Source: Riptortus pedestris
Lineage: Eukaryota > Arthropoda > Insecta > Hemiptera > Alydidae
Direction: 5' to 3'
Length of the DNA: 64,000 nt
Assembly: GCA_019009955.1 (NCBI GenBank)
Contig: CM032228.1
Location: 75,248,501-75,312,500, forward strand
The notes beneath the pieces are model-generated. The model made no database searches. It worked only from the letters and a program-made list of their open reading frames with translations, and was not told where the DNA came from. Numbering within the stretch: the stretch's first letter is position 1; each line of letters opens with the position of its first letter. Positions 14,482 to 26,440 of this stretch are shown one piece after another. The translations under genes were made by a program, and so were the position numbers.

Positions 14482-14554
14482 ACCTCCCCACTGTCCTCCC
14501 AGGCTATCGCACCGTTGCCGGATCTCCCGGGTGGGGTTAAATTCTATTCGAGCT

Positions 14555-14560
14555 CTTATA
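14555..14560 (-). promoter_or_regulatory. candidate TATA box of brk
   Basis: TATAAG on the minus strand in the context AAATATAAGAGC, about 95 nt before the chosen ATG. A start site 25-30 nt downstream would give a leader of roughly 70 nt. No clear initiator was seen, so this is only a positional suggestion. Confidence 0.35.
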
Positions 14561-14715
14561 TTTGCCGATTACGCTACCTACTCGCCATTTTGGACACCTG
14601 TTCAACGCATCATTGGCTAAACAATGAGCGAACTGTCGAACAGCGCTTTAAATGAACCTGTGACGGGCTGAGCTGAGGAGATATGGCAACAGCGCTCGCC
14701 CACATGTGAGCAGGC

Positions 14716-14731
14716 CAGACAGGGCGACGCC
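14716..14731 (-). promoter_or_regulatory. Dpp silencer element (Mad/Medea/Schnurri site) upstream of brk
   Basis: The minus strand reads GGCGTC-GCCCT-GTCTG. This fits every fixed position of the Drosophila silencer element GRCGNC-N5-GTCTG, in which Mad binds the GC-rich half, Medea the GTCTG half, and Schnurri is recruited to repress brk. It lies about 257 bp upstream of the brk start codon, in the same orientation as the gene and within the GC-rich 5' flank. The match and spacing are seen directly; function is inferred from Drosophila. Confidence 0.65.
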
Positions 14732-14779
14732 ACTCTGCCCCCACTCCAGCTTTTTTTACGGCCGTCACATTCCTTGCCC

Positions 14780-15706
14780 GTTTTCCTGAGAGCCTAACCC
14801 AGCTAGGAGGCGGTGCTCAGCTCACGCACACACACACTTCCCCTCACACACGGGGGGCTCACCCACAAAAAACCTCCGCACATTCTAACAGACAGAGTGG
14901 CGCTCTACAGGTGCTGCCTCTTTTATTACACACACCACTTGTGTCATACAGCCACTAATATTTAATCCTTAAATTAATATTGCCCTTCATCGGAAATATT
15001 CACTTATTACCTAAATTTATTCTAGAATATTTAATACGCAAATTAAAAAGAAAGATACATATAGCATAGGCCATAAATGGGCAATATTTTAACATGAAAA
15101 TGCCGGTGACCAATTCATTAAATATGGCGCCCTTGGTGGTACTAGAATGATGGTGTAAACATATACATAACTCCTCCTGATTAATCTTGGTTTCGTGCCG
15201 TGGCCTTTAATAATTAGTATAAAATAAAACGATAAAAACTCTATCAAGTACTGGGTGTATACATGTTGTGTAACAGATCATTTAGTGACATTAAGTGGAT
15301 GTTAATATATAATTTTCTTCTTTTCTTGTCGAAGAAATGCTTATACTATCAAATTCTGGGCAATTGTAATTTTCATCAGTAGTGGTACTTCCTTGGTAAC
15401 AAAAGCAACATGAGGCTCACGATGCGAAAATGAGATCCGTCTATATTTATATACACTTTTTATTTGATTATAATCAAACTCAATAGTAAAGCGTCGTCAC
15501 TTGTAAAATTAAAGCTGACATTGTACCAAGTGAATTAGGAATTTTGAGTGGGGGTAAAGTATTAAAAAAAAAAAAAAACTAAATATCTGTGATTATGAGT
15601 CATATCGAAATATTGTAAACCTGTATGACTAATCTTGTAGAAGTGTACCTGGTACTCTATCACTGTTATTCTTAATATTTTTTTCGTAATTGGAAGTTGT
15701 ATTTTT
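14780..15706. other. brk 5' flank, no gene recognised
   Basis: GC-rich to about 14940 with CA-rich runs, then AT-rich unique sequence up to the first HINE. This is a reasonable place for brk regulatory DNA. No further site was identified by eye. Confidence 0.4.
14889..14904 (-). promoter_or_regulatory. near-match silencer element
   Basis: The minus strand reads AGCGCC-ACTCT-GTCTG, with one mismatch (A for the first G) to the silencer consensus. It has correct 5-bp spacing and lies about 430 bp upstream of the brk start. Confidence 0.3.
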
Positions 15707-17521
15707 AGCAGATTTCCCTTGAGGGAAATCAGCTATTGAGGTCGTACTCATGACGCGATTTTCGAAAATGTTCTTCAATTGCCCAACGATCCTACCCAGG
15801 AGATGACGAAAATGAGGTCCGTGTTCAAAATTTTATATATCTGTATAACGTATATATAAAATTGTAACCTCTGTCTGTACATTGATTTTTTTCTCGAAAT
15901 TTCACCATAACTTTTCGTTTCACATGTCATAGACACCATAACTGCATTTTGTTTGTTTGTTACCTTTTCACGCATAAACGGCTGAACCGAATTTTATGAA
16001 ACTTGGTAATGTATATTACTATTAACCCAACTAAGACTTTAGGCTATATTAATTTTCTCTGAGACGAACAGAAGTGGGGGTTATAAGGGAGGCCTAAAAT
16101 TAAAAATAGCGATATTTCGTTTCCTATCGGATTTCGGCAAATATGCACATAACAATAGTTGTTTATTGTGTTATTTAGAGTAACGTTTGTTATATACACT
16201 TTCGTCATATTCCGAAGTTGAAATGCATTATACGCTAAAAATTAAAGCGGGAGTCGACAATATTATTTGGCACAAAAGGCTCAACGGAACTAAATAAAAT
16301 TCGGTATGTGTATTAGCACTGACGCCTTAATTATCACAATCCATACCAACATTTCTTGGGACGGGCAGGAGTGGGGGTTGTAAGGGAGACCTGAAATTAA
16401 AAATAGCGGTATTTCGTTTTGTACTTGGTTTCCTGCAAATATACACGTGACAAAAGTTGTTTATTTTGTTATTTAAAGTAACATTTCTTATATTCACTTT
16501 TGCCGTATAACAAAGTTGTAAATTGTTGGCTTTCGCTTTAGTTTTTGATGTATATCTCGATTAATATACATTAAAAAGTAAAGCGGAAGCCAACAATTTT
16601 GTTGGGCACTAAGGATTGGAATGAACTTAACAAAACTTGGTATGTGAATTAGCATTAATTCTTCGATGATTATAAGCTACATTAAAATTTTTAGGTCCAA
16701 ACGGGAGTGGGGGGAAGCCCTGAAATGAATAATTGTGATATTTTGTTCCCAATTAGATTCTCGGCAAACGTGCACAAAACATAAGTTGTTTATTTTGTTA
16801 TTTAGAGTAACATTTGTTGCATTCACTTTTTCTGTAAAATGAAGAAACACAGGATATACGCTAAAATTATAGCAGGAGTGCTTGTTTAAGCGTTTTTAAT
16901 GAATGCATATTATGAAAAATGATTTTATGTTTTAGTCATATCTGATAACTCTAAATATGATTCGGATTAGTGGGGTTATATAATTCCGTCGTCTCCTTCT
17001 CATTTATTTATTTTACATAGAAAATAACATTGTTATTTATTTCCAATAGAAAAGTAAACTACAAGAGCATTTCCTTTATTTCATTTGTATAATGTATTAT
17101 TAAAACAAAGTCACTCTGAATTGGAACAAGGAGTGATAGCGGAAGTTATAGGGATCAAATTCTTTGGTTCTGCTAATATATTATCTTATTTCCGATATAT
17201 TGATGTTATTGAAACAACGTATCGAAACTTTGTATAGAACCAATCTTATTGCAAATTAAAAGATCTATAAGTGTTGCTGCGTACATATTTTCATTATTTT
17301 TAATATTAATCGAAATATTTGCGTTTTTTAGTTTTCGGCCTTTAGTAAACCCCACTCCCACCCATGTCATATCAACAATAATCTGTTATATTATGAAGCA
17401 CTTTATTTGAAGCCTAAATAACAAATATTGTTCTCATTGGACTTTTACTTCATGAGATAAATGCAAATACGGGACGCAAGTGGGAAATCTGCTTAGTTAA
17501 CGCAGCCCCTGCGTGACGGAC
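15707..17521 (+). mobile_element. HINE-like element split by a Helitron-like insertion
   Basis: The left end AGCAGATTTCCCTTGAGGG is followed by the AATGAGGTCCGT block and a short AT stretch. The right part resumes near 17185 and ends GGGAAATCTGC, TTAG, the CGCAGCCCCTGCG hairpin and TGACGGAC. T runs flank both ends (TTTTT before, TTTT after), as expected for insertion between T residues. The interruption begins in the AT tract. Confidence 0.6.
15851..16885 (+). mobile_element. Helitron-like element, 3' truncated
   Basis: Starts AAAATTGTAACCTCTGTCTG in an AT stretch, then the TTCACGCATAAACGGCTG block and three ~290-bp modules (GGAGTGGGGGTT, ATTTCGTTTC, GTTGTTTATTTTGTTATT). The expected hairpin-CTAG end is absent. 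No protein coding. Confidence 0.6.
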
Positions 17522-17572
17522 TTTTCTTTTCTGTTATTCTCTAGTTAATACGACTCCTACTTTTCTCCTTTT

Positions 17573-17710
17573 AACAGATTTGCCTTAAGGGTCAACACCC
17601 CCGGCGGGGGGGGGGGGGGGGGGTAAAAGGGGGAAATTCAAAAGTCTAAATATCACGTCATACTAGCAGGTGTGAAGCTCTGCTTAGTTACATAGCCTCT
17701 GCGTGACGGA
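17573..17710 (+). mobile_element. HINE-like element, internally deleted, with poly(G)
   Basis: A left end (CAGATTTGCCTTAAGGG) and a right end (CTGCTTAG, TGCGTGACGGA) lie only about 135 bp apart. A G run occupies about 17606-17622. It stands 50 bp after the end of the previous copy. Confidence 0.5.
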
Positions 17711-17834
17711 TGAAAACAGTCATTCTAGGCTTACATACGACGTGTAGTTTCCCTTCAGACCTTTTCTGTCTGAGATGCTTTGTTAAGTCTTATGTTGTTC
17801 GGGAGGTCATCCATGAACGATGTATGTATGTCTA

Positions 17835-18080
17835 GAGACCGCAGTTTATATTTGATCGTTACCCCACTCGATATCTATTGTAACTGCTTAATGTAAAACT
17901 AATGATAACATGTGTCAAATGAACGACATAGGATTTGGAGGAGAGGGTGGGGATTAGAGAAGGGGTAAAATAGAAAATCAAGTATATCTCCGATATCATG
18001 CTTCAAATCGAAACACGTTATATAATAATATTTATTAACAAATTAATGTTCTACAATTGTTGTAATATCTCAAAAAATTA
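17835..18080 (+). mobile_element. HINE-like internal fragment
   Basis: Recognisable blocks TTTGATCGTTACC, CTCGATATCTA and ATATCTCCGATAT, and the region that is usually AGAACCAATC. Both ends are missing. Confidence 0.45.
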
Positions 18081-18450
18081 CCTTGGTAATGCTTATTTAT
18101 TTATTTTTTTTTTGTTTTAGACCATTAGGACTTAGGATTCTATTCATTTCAGCGTCAGACCTCAGTCCAAAAAAATGTTACCTACACCTTTGGTCCAATC
18201 AACCGATTTACCCTTAATCTGTTTTCCTTGTCTATTTCTAATTCAACGGAATTCTTCTTATTTTCGCTATTTCTCATTCAAAGGATCTTATCTTATTTTT
18301 GCTATTTCTTATTCAACGGACATAAGGTGACAGGTCCCTTGTTTTACAGCGGACTCAGTTCAAGTTACCATTCCATATTCATTTATAATGATTTTTGTGC
18401 TCGTCTTTTTTTTCTTAATCAATCATTAGTGGAGAGTGTCAAAACATTTT

Positions 18451-18598
18451 AGCAGATTTCACTCAAGGGAAATCAGCTATTGAGATCGCATTCATGACGT
18501 AATTTTTGAAATTCTTCTTCAAATGTCCATCGATCCTTATTTATTTATCAAATGTCCATAGGCCTTATATAATGAGGTTAGTTTTTCTATGTTAGTAG

Positions 18599-18655
<57 letters not shown>
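18451..18655 (+). mobile_element. HINE-like left end with (AT)n
   Basis: AGCAGATTTCACTCAAGGG after TTTT, then the CAGCTATTGAGATCG and CATCGATCCT blocks, ending in an AT tract (18602-18652). The part right of the tract is absent. Confidence 0.6.
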
Positions 18656-18891
18656 ATATTTTTACAAACTAGAATTGAGTATGACTAAAATTTACATTAA
18701 CATTTCTAGAAAAATCTAAACTAATAATATCATATTTTATTATCTTACCTAATATTAAAACATTATATTTTCAATATAATAGTTTTATTAAACTTATCAT
18801 TATCTTGGTTCCTGTTCTTACTAATACATAGGTATAACAGTACTAAATAAATAAAAAAAACAATTAAGAGAAGAAGAGAAATTTGACAATG

Positions 18892-19680
18892 TTAACTCAG
18901 ATAAGATTCGCGAAGTTTGAAACTATTTCTTAAATATTTAAAAATGGTAATATACACTTCTCTAGATGCACTATTTAGAATATTATGTAGTAGTGAATTA
19001 TCAGCTGGCTGTTTGATGAATGGTAAATAATGGTCTCTGAAAGGAGAGTAAATAGGGCAATGAAGCATTATATGATAAATGTCCTCATTCATATTTAAAT
19101 TACACAATGTGGAAATTTCTTTTGGATTAATATTATAGAATACATTTTTCATTGAAAACTTTATACAATAGTTGCTTGACGTTCTTAGCTGTGCAATGGA
19201 TTTTACAATTTGGAATGGCAAACCAGTAGTTAGAAATTCCTGAGGTGAACCGGGAGTTGTGAAAATTGCCTTTTGCAACGGACTATAATTTGAAATTCTG
19301 AGTTTATCAAGGTCTGTAGAAAGTAATTTACATTAGTATGCTTCTACTATTGAGCTAATGTGAAATTTAATGAAGTTTTTGTCTTTAGTAAGCCAGATGT
19401 CAATGAAATTTAAAGAGTTTAAATTAAATCTGATAATATTTGTGGGACTCTGATCTAATAATAGGAGCCTATTATAGCAGATCCTAGGGAACCTTTTTCT
19501 GTCCATTGATAATATTTTACACAACCACTGAAGGGTTGATTTCATAATATGAGTTGAGACAAAATCCGAGCCTGTTTCTTGTTTAATGAAGTAGTTAGGA
19601 GTGTTTCTAATAAGCTGAAATAAATGTTTGTAAAAGTTTGTTTTTACTTGCTCGAGGTAATTTAGGTCAATTTATAAAGT
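18892..19680 (-). pseudogene. LINE (non-LTR retrotransposon) C-terminal ORF2 fragment
   Basis: About 260 codons on the minus strand, from FQLIRNTPNYFIKQETGSDF through RKRFPRICYNRLLLL to a terminal zinc-knuckle-like motif CNLNMNEDIYHIMLHCP and a stop. This order fits the region after the RT domain in LINE ORF2. A single in-frame TAA lies near 19333. The pieces 19333-19545 and 18892-19278 are in one frame, so the copy is fairly young for a fragment. The RT catalytic core is missing. Confidence 0.7.
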
Positions 19681-19689
19681 TGTATTTAT

Positions 19690-20308
19690 TGCCTACGTAA
19701 AATATGTATTAACATTATTTAATAAATAAAATTTGTTTTGTCCCATAAATTATATTTAATAATGAATTAAAATACACCTGATTTAAGTGATGAAGGCAAT
19801 ACGGGCCAACTCCATCAACTTAATTCATAACATATGCGTTAAGGACTAGTGTCCTTACAGTGTTATACCAATGTTTTTCAGCGAATTTACTAGAGAAAAT
19901 AATTAATCGTTCCATTTCACAGGCGGAAACAGTAGTCAATTTTACTGTCCCGATGTGAAGGGGTGATGTTTTATTCCTTAGAAGGACACGCTTTTTTTCA
20001 GATCAGTGATGAAGTACTGTTATCTAGAATTAATCTAATTAATTCATACGAATTTTTGTGTTTTGGAAAGTTGATAGTTTTATCAGATATCTGGATCTGT
20101 AATATTTTAATGGCTTTCTATTTACAGAAGGACACTAGTGATCGACTAACTTACTTGAGAAATGAAGGACAAACTATAAGTGAAGGTGAGCCGAAGGACA
20201 AGGTGTCCTTCTCCCCCTATGCTACTAGCTAAGTAGAACCATCTATTCAAGGGCTAGGGAAATCCGGGCGGACGATACTATATGTAGGATTAGTCCTTCC
20301 TTGATTTT
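19690..20308. other. no gene recognised
   Basis: AT-rich, with a short open frame at 19963-20232 that shows no known motif and no typical gene features. Confidence 0.4.
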
Positions 20309-20430
20309 AGCAGATTTCCCTTAAGGGAATTCAGCTATTGAGGTTGTACTCATGACAGAATTTTCGAAATTTTTCTTCAAATGTCCATCGATCCTACCTA
20401 GTAGATGACGAAAATGCGGTCCGTTCAAAA

Positions 20431-20472
<42 letters not shown>

Positions 20473-20907
20473 CTGTTACCGCTCTAGCGGTCGCAATTTT
20501 TGTTTGATCGTTACCAAACTCGATATTTAGTCGTTTTATGTAAAAAGAAAGATCAAGTTCGTTAATGGCTGAAATCGGACCAATGGGAGGGGAGTTTAGA
20601 GGGGGAGGATTTTCGAAAATTCGAAATATCTCCTTTACTATGTGTCGGATCGAAACATTGTACAGAATCAATCTTATTGTAAATTAAATGTACTACAAAT
20701 ATTGTTATATATATATTTAATCTCTATTTTGAATATTAACCGAGATATTTGCATTTTTATTAAATCTGGGCGGCTAACGGACGAGTGATTTTCCCGCCAA
20801 AAGTTAGTTCGGCCGTTTCCTTAACTGCTCGGCTCTCGTGAAATTTCCCTATTGTAAAACTTCACTTGGGAAATCTGCTTAGTTTACGCAGCCCCTGCGT
20901 GACGGAC
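20309..20907 (+). mobile_element. HINE-like element, best complete copy
   Basis: 599 bp, used here as the reference copy. It begins after TTTT with AGCAGATTTCCCTTAAGGG, whose right half folds back on itself. Next come the GTCCATCGATCCTACC and GACGAAAATGCGGTCCGTTC blocks, (AT)n at 20436-20468, the inverted TACCGCTCTAGCGGT, the AGAGGGGGAGGATTTTCGAA block and the AATATTAACCGAGATATTTG block. The right end has GGGAAATCTGC (inverted match to the left end), TTAGTTTA, hairpin CGCAGCCCCTGCG, then TGACGGAC|TTTT. Subterminal inverted repeats, a central microsatellite and a hairpin outside the right repeat are the published layout of Helentron-associated elements such as DINE-1. No coding. Confidence 0.75.
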
Positions 20908-21530
20908 TTTTATGGATCGCGGATAAAGGTATTTTAAGCCAAATAAAATTATGGGAGACTATTCTCGGTCCTAGGCATACTACTGAGGTACAGGAGTACT
21001 CTTAGGATGGTGCTTGTGGCAACCATTCATAGCTAATACATCCAGAGGTAGATTTAAATGAGGCAGGCGCATGAGTTGACTCCTTGAGTTATGGAAGGTC
21101 TTGGGATTATAACTTCGAGAGAGTTGGTTATGATTCGCGAACATCTAACGTTCATCTATAGTCTCACTTGACGTCCAAATCAGAGAGATTATGAGGTTCG
21201 TTGTAATATATTGCGAGGCACAGAATGATGGCTAGTATGAGAGAATGGAAAGCCCAATGAGGAGATAGGAGGACGTGAGGAGAGAGTGTCGAAGAGGAGG
21301 GGAGAGGTGTGCAAGAGAGAGATAAAGGGTGCGGCAGCCAAGGGGTCTGTATTTAGCCGTGCTCTCCTAGCCACCGGGAGATCTGCCAGTTCTACCTTGC
21401 TACATTATTCTCCTCCTTGAGTACAGTTCGCTTTATAAAAAGAAAAAAAAAATCCATTGGTAGGGTTAAAAGTAGAGTGTCAGTGTCAGTTGGATTCTCT
21501 TTAATTTATTTTTTCAGCCTATGAAATAAA
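20908..21530. other. no gene recognised
   Basis: Between two HINE copies. The GA-rich part at 21190-21330 gives an antisense open frame without known motifs. Confidence 0.4.
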
Positions 21531-22110
21531 GTCCGTCACGCAGGGGCTGCGTAAACTAAGCAGATTTCCCACGCGAAGGTTTACAATAGATAAATATACA
21601 TACAGGTAACACTACCGTGAATGCTCAGTAAATTTACAATACAAGTTAATAATCTCTACAACGGAAAGCGGCTGAATAGTAAAAAAACAGGTCAGCCAAC
21701 CTCGTAGAGCTATATAGACAGACCTGAAAGACAAACAATTAATGAAATATATCTGAGTACAACATGTTAATTTCATTCAAAACAATTTATTAAAGCTAGT
21801 GCTGTAATTTGTAATGAATCAGAATCAGTTTTATCTCAATCACTCAAATTTTAGTAATCCAAAAACAAAAGAAGGGGGGGGGGTCAACAGAACGTATTTG
21901 CATATAACTCACAAAGTAATTGCCAATGAAAACAATATTTAGTATTTAGGCTTCAATTAGTATGTTTTATTATATAACAGAGCATTGTTTATGTAACACT
22001 AGTAGAAGTGGGAGTTTACTGATGGCTGAAAACTGAAAAATTCAAATATTTTGGTTAAAATGTATATAACAACATTTATAGTACATTTAATTTGCAATAA
22101 GACTTTAAAT
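21531..22110 (-). mobile_element. HINE-like element, left side truncated
   Basis: In reverse, begins GTCCGTCACGCAGGGGCTGCG and AAACTAAGCAGATTTCCC. The body carries a gggggggg-rich block and the TTTGCAATAAGA block, then breaks off before the (AT)n tract. Confidence 0.65.
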
Positions 22111-22294
22111 TTATAAAGTCCCGTTAAAGTCAGGAAATCAAAATCAAATAAAATGAAGCCTTAATTATGTAGGAGCCGAAGGATACAGTGGCCATCAATT
22201 AGACATAACTGAACTAGAGTTAGGTTGGAACAAAAATAAATCTTTAATCTATAATTCACAAAAAATACGTTACAATATTCATGAAAAAAAAAAG

Positions 22295-23307
22295 GTCCGT
22301 CACGCAGGGGCTGCGTAAACTAAGCAGATTTCCCACGTGAAGTTATACAATAGAGAAATCTCCATTCGAGAGCCGAATAGTTACGGAAACGGCCTAACTA
22401 GCTATCGGCAAAAACGAATAGAACCAACCTTAGGCAATCTCACACGACCGTAAACCGCACACACTTAATAAAAATGCAAATATCGCGGTTAATATTCAAG
22501 GTAGAGAATAAATTTATATAACAATATTTATAGTATGTGGAATTTGCAATAAGATTAGTTCTATCCATTTTTTTCGATCCGACGTATAGTAAAGGAGATA
22601 TTTCGAATTTTCGAAATTCACCCCTCCTACTCGTCCGATTTCAGCAGTTAACGAACTTGATCTTTCTTTTTACATAAAACGATTAAACCTCCGTTGGGCG
22701 CACCTCTGGACGAAACAAAATCGGGCGCACCCGTCCTGAGAGGCCGCTCACATATTTTAAACCCCAACTACCCAACTAATTAATTTTAATTTAAAACGCT
22801 GGTAGGGCGCTAGGATCTTTGGAAACCAAATATAATATTTAGAACGTAAAATATTGTTTTTATTAGAATAGAATGAAGCTTATACTAAAACAAGTAAAAT
22901 TGATCAGGCGCATTCGGCCTGAGAGGCCAGAGTTAGACTAGCACTTATTTCTCAAGAACTCGACGAACTTCCATAGAGAATAGCATTAATCTTAGTAAAA
23001 GGGACGATTGCAATAGATATATCTTGAAAAAAAAATAATCTTCGAAATTAAGGAGCAATTGGGCGCAGTCGGCCTCACAAGCCACCTAGGGACCAGTCGG
23101 TCTGGATGAAGGATGGCAATAGACTAAAGTAGGGGATTCTAAGCATGAACACAAATCAGGAAATTACTGGGAATGGCCCCTCACAGGGGAAACAGAATGA
23201 GGCGTGGTATCAAAAAGTATGTTTTCCTGGCCTCTCAGGCTAGCTGCGCCCGACCGCACCGAACTTGGTAACGCAAACAAAATTTGCGACCACTAGAGTG
23301 TTAACAG

Positions 23308-23358
<51 letters not shown>

Positions 23359-23475
23359 AATGGACCTCATTTTCGTCATCTCCTGGTTAGGATCGATGGA
23401 CATTTGAAGAAACGTTTCGAAAATTGCGTCATGAGTACGCCCTCAATAGCTGATTTTCCTTAAGGGAAATCTGCT
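22295..23475 (-). mobile_element. HINE-like element with a nested TTAA insertion
   Basis: Complete in both ends: GTCCGTCACGCAGGGGCTGCG at 22295 and GGGAAATCTGCT (before AAAA) at 23475, with (AT)n at 23311-23355. It is split after TACATAAAACGATTAA by a 574-bp insert (22687-23260). The HINE sequence resumes with GAACTTGGTAACG. Confidence 0.7.
22687..23260 (+). mobile_element. TTAA-inserted element with GGGCGCA ends (piggyBac-type MITE)
   Basis: Follows TTAA (22683-22686). It begins ACCTCCGTTGGGCGCACC and ends TGCGCCCGACCGCACC, giving roughly 12-bp imperfect inverted ends (CCGTTGGGCGCA versus CGGTCGGGCGCA). Inside are repeated GGCCTGAGAGGCC-like palindromes. A second copy starts at 41651 after TTAA. 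Insertion into a HINE is proved by the interrupted sequence. The right TTAA is missing, so this end is altered. No open frame of note. Confidence 0.6.
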
Positions 23476-23684
23476 AAAACGCGTAATTTCAGTTATAAGT
23501 ACATAATATATACGTTATATTGGCACCCTTCTAATGATTGGCACTGGCCGCAAGTACATTCTATTGAGAATTAGCTCATTTTAGTAGATTGTATTTTAAC
23601 GCATTGTTAACTAATTTACTGAATCGTTTCTAAATTAACGAAAAAAACAACAATATACTTCAGGTTATGAGTAATATGGTTTTT

Positions 23685-23801
23685 AGCAGATTTCCCTGAA
23701 GGGAAATCAGCTATTGAGGTCGTACTCATGATGCGTTTTCGAAAAATTTCTCCAAATGTCCTTCGATCCTACCCAGGAGATGACAAAAATGAGGTCCGTT
23801 C

Positions 23802-23857
<56 letters not shown>

Positions 23858-24331
23858 CTGTTAACGCTCTAGCGGTCGCAATTTTCTTTTGATCGTTACC
23901 AAACTCGGAATTTAATCGTTTTATGTTATAAGGAAGATCAAGCTCGTTAATGGCTGAAATCAGACAAGTGGGAGGGGGGGTTTAGAGGGGGATTTTTGAA
24001 AATTCAAAATATCTCCGTTATTATGCGTCGGATCGAAAAATTGTTTAGAATCAATCTTATTGAAAATTAAATTTACTATAAATAATGTTCTATACACTTA
24101 TTCTCTATCATGAATATTAACAGAGATATTTGCATTTGTATTCTGCGTGTGGTCGGCAGGAGTTGTCTGTTCGGACTTTCCTCTGAGAGCTTTAGCAGCC
24201 GTTTCCGTAACTATTCGTCCCTCGTGAATAGGTTTAGAGATTCCTTACTACTACTGTTATTACTAGGCAGATTTTTCTTGTAAAATTTCATGTGAGAAAT
24301 CTCCTTAGTTTACGCAGCCCTTGCGTGACGG
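23685..24331 (+). mobile_element. HINE-like element, complete
   Basis: TTTT|AGCAGATTTCCCTGAAGGG at the left, (AT)n at 23812-23853 and the GGGAGGGGGGGTTTAGAGG block. The right end, CTCCTTAG...CGCAGCCCTTGCG then TGACGG|TTTT, is slightly diverged. Confidence 0.7.
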
Positions 24332-24654
24332 TTTTTAGTTTGTTGCTGATGGTTAGATATGTTTGGAGTCTTCACATAACTAATTTGTGTAGATCCATTG
24401 AAGTAGTCATAGAGTCAAACATTAATGGCCTCTCAATAGCGTTTAGAAGAGTATGGATTGATCTATGTTTTCTATCTGTTGAGTGTTGCGGTCTATGACT
24501 CCCGCACAAAACTGATATCTTTATCTTCCATTAATACCAAGGTCTCTTAGATAACGCTCGCTCGTTATCTCAATGCAGCGAAACCTATTTTTTGATATTA
24601 TTTATTACATGTATACCATGAAAAAGTGCTCCCTATTAAAACCCACTGTTACGC
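24332..24654. other. no gene recognised
   Basis: Short AT-rich spacer between a HINE and SINE copies. Confidence 0.4.
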
Positions 24655-24945
24655 CTATTCTAGCCGGGATGTCTACAGTTTTCCATCCTCTTCTAGCCAG
24701 GATAGAACTAATGGTTTTCTAATGATAAAACATTGCTCTATTAAAACCTTAATGTGTTAAATGATATTTATTAACGTTCACTTTATGCTATTATGCTAAG
24801 GCAAATTGCGACGTGTAATCTATAGGTTACCAACCTCTTCTGGTCAGGGTGGGAATTTTATTTAATGAGTTCGCCAATAAATAAAATCCTGTTTCCTACA
24901 TAAGAATCGAACTCACATTGCTAACCTGGGCCCTAACTTCAGCGC
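24655..24945 (-). mobile_element. two tandem tRNA-derived SINE copies
   Basis: A partial copy (24655-24735) and a fuller one (24766-24945). On the minus strand the fuller copy has a Pol III B-box-like GAGTTCGATTCT, the GGTAACCTATAGATTACACG body and a tail of GTTAATAAATAT. Confidence 0.5.
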
Positions 24946-25477
24946 AAAATGTTATCCTAGTAAAGCGTTTAACTTAGAGGTTTTAACATTTGTAAGTTTA
25001 CTTTTCTCGCTTTACCATTGGTTGACTATAATTCCTTAGCAACAAACCGGCGTACTCAGCGAATTTCCTACTTCTGCAATTAGCTTAAATATTTTAATGT
25101 TCTGATGAAAATCAGCTAATATCAATGTAACTTCTAATATTTTAAATGTATATGAATGAACTGTCCCACGTGCTGGAATGACAGAGATCAAGTCATCTGG
25201 ACACTCTATTCAATATTTTCCTTTAGTAATTACTCTATGTAAAAGCTGTACATAAGATGCTCAACGATATGGTACTTTAAAGTGATAATTGCATGCGAAG
25301 AAGTGAAAAATGTATAGATTAAAAATTGCCCCAATACTCCTAATAGGATTTATTTTATTAACAAGCTTGGGTCTTTTATTAACGATCAAAATAAAGTTTA
25401 ATGAATTTGTGTTGCTTTAAAAAAAGCCAAGCTCAATCTGTTAATATCAATCTCAATCCTCGTTTTTAGTTTAAAAC
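24946..25477. other. no gene recognised
   Basis: AT-rich spacer with no repeat identified. Confidence 0.4.
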
Positions 25478-26239
25478 GTCCGTCACGCAGGGGCTGCGTA
25501 AACTAAGCAGATTTTCCGCGTGAAGTTTAACAATAGATAAATCTACATACCGGTAACACAACACCACCATCAATATTAGATGAATAAATACAAGCAATAA
25601 TAAGAAACCGGAAAGCATCTGAAATGTAAACAAACAGTCCTGTCAACTTCTTATCGGAAAGAAATACAATTACTGTAATATATCTGAATATAACCTATTA
25701 ATTTCATTGAAAACTATTTACTATATCTAGTACTGTAATTTATAATGAATCAGAATAATTTTTATCTAAAACAATCAAATTTAAGTAGTCCAAAACCTTA
25801 AGAAGAGGGCGAGTCACCAGAACATATTTGCATGTATCTCGTATAATAAACAATATTTGGTATTTAAGCTTCGAATGATATGGTTTATTACATAACAGAG
25901 TATTGTTTATGTAATATGAGTAGATGTTGGGGTTTGGTGAGGGCTGAAAACTGAAAAATGCAAATATCTCGGTTAATATTCAAGATAGAGAATAAATGTA
26001 TATAACAATATTTATAGTAAATTTAATTTGATATAAGATTGGTTCTATGCATTTTTTTCAATCCGACGTATAGTAACGGAGATATTTAGAAATTTCAAAA
26101 TTACCTCCCCACTAAACCCCCCTCCCCCTCGTCCGATTTCAGCCGTTAACGAACTTGATCTTTTTTTTTTACATAAAACTACTAAATATCGAGTTTGGGA
26201 GCGATTAAACAATAATTGCGACCGCTAGAGCGGTAACAG

Positions 26240-26298
<59 letters not shown>

Positions 26299-26440
26299 TA
26301 TATATTTATATATATACAAAGTTTTGAACGGACCTCATTTTCGTCATCTCCTGGGTAAGATCGATGGACACGAGGAAAAAATTCGAAAATTCCGTCATGA
26401 GTACGACCTTAATATCTGATTTCCGTTAAGGGAAGCTGCT
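25478..26440 (-). mobile_element. HINE-like element, long copy
   Basis: Right end in reverse, GTCCGTCACGCAGGGGCTGCG. There is an extra ~380-bp block (25540-25930) compared with the 599-bp copy, then the shared body, (AT)n 26245-26320 and the left end GGAAGCTGCT. The extra block also occurs in 21531-22110, suggesting a longer subfamily. Confidence 0.65.

Noticed and set aside
14273..14540. Second minus frame and a plus-strand frame overlapping brk
   Set aside because: Both are shadows of the GC-rich brk coding sequence and show no independent motif.
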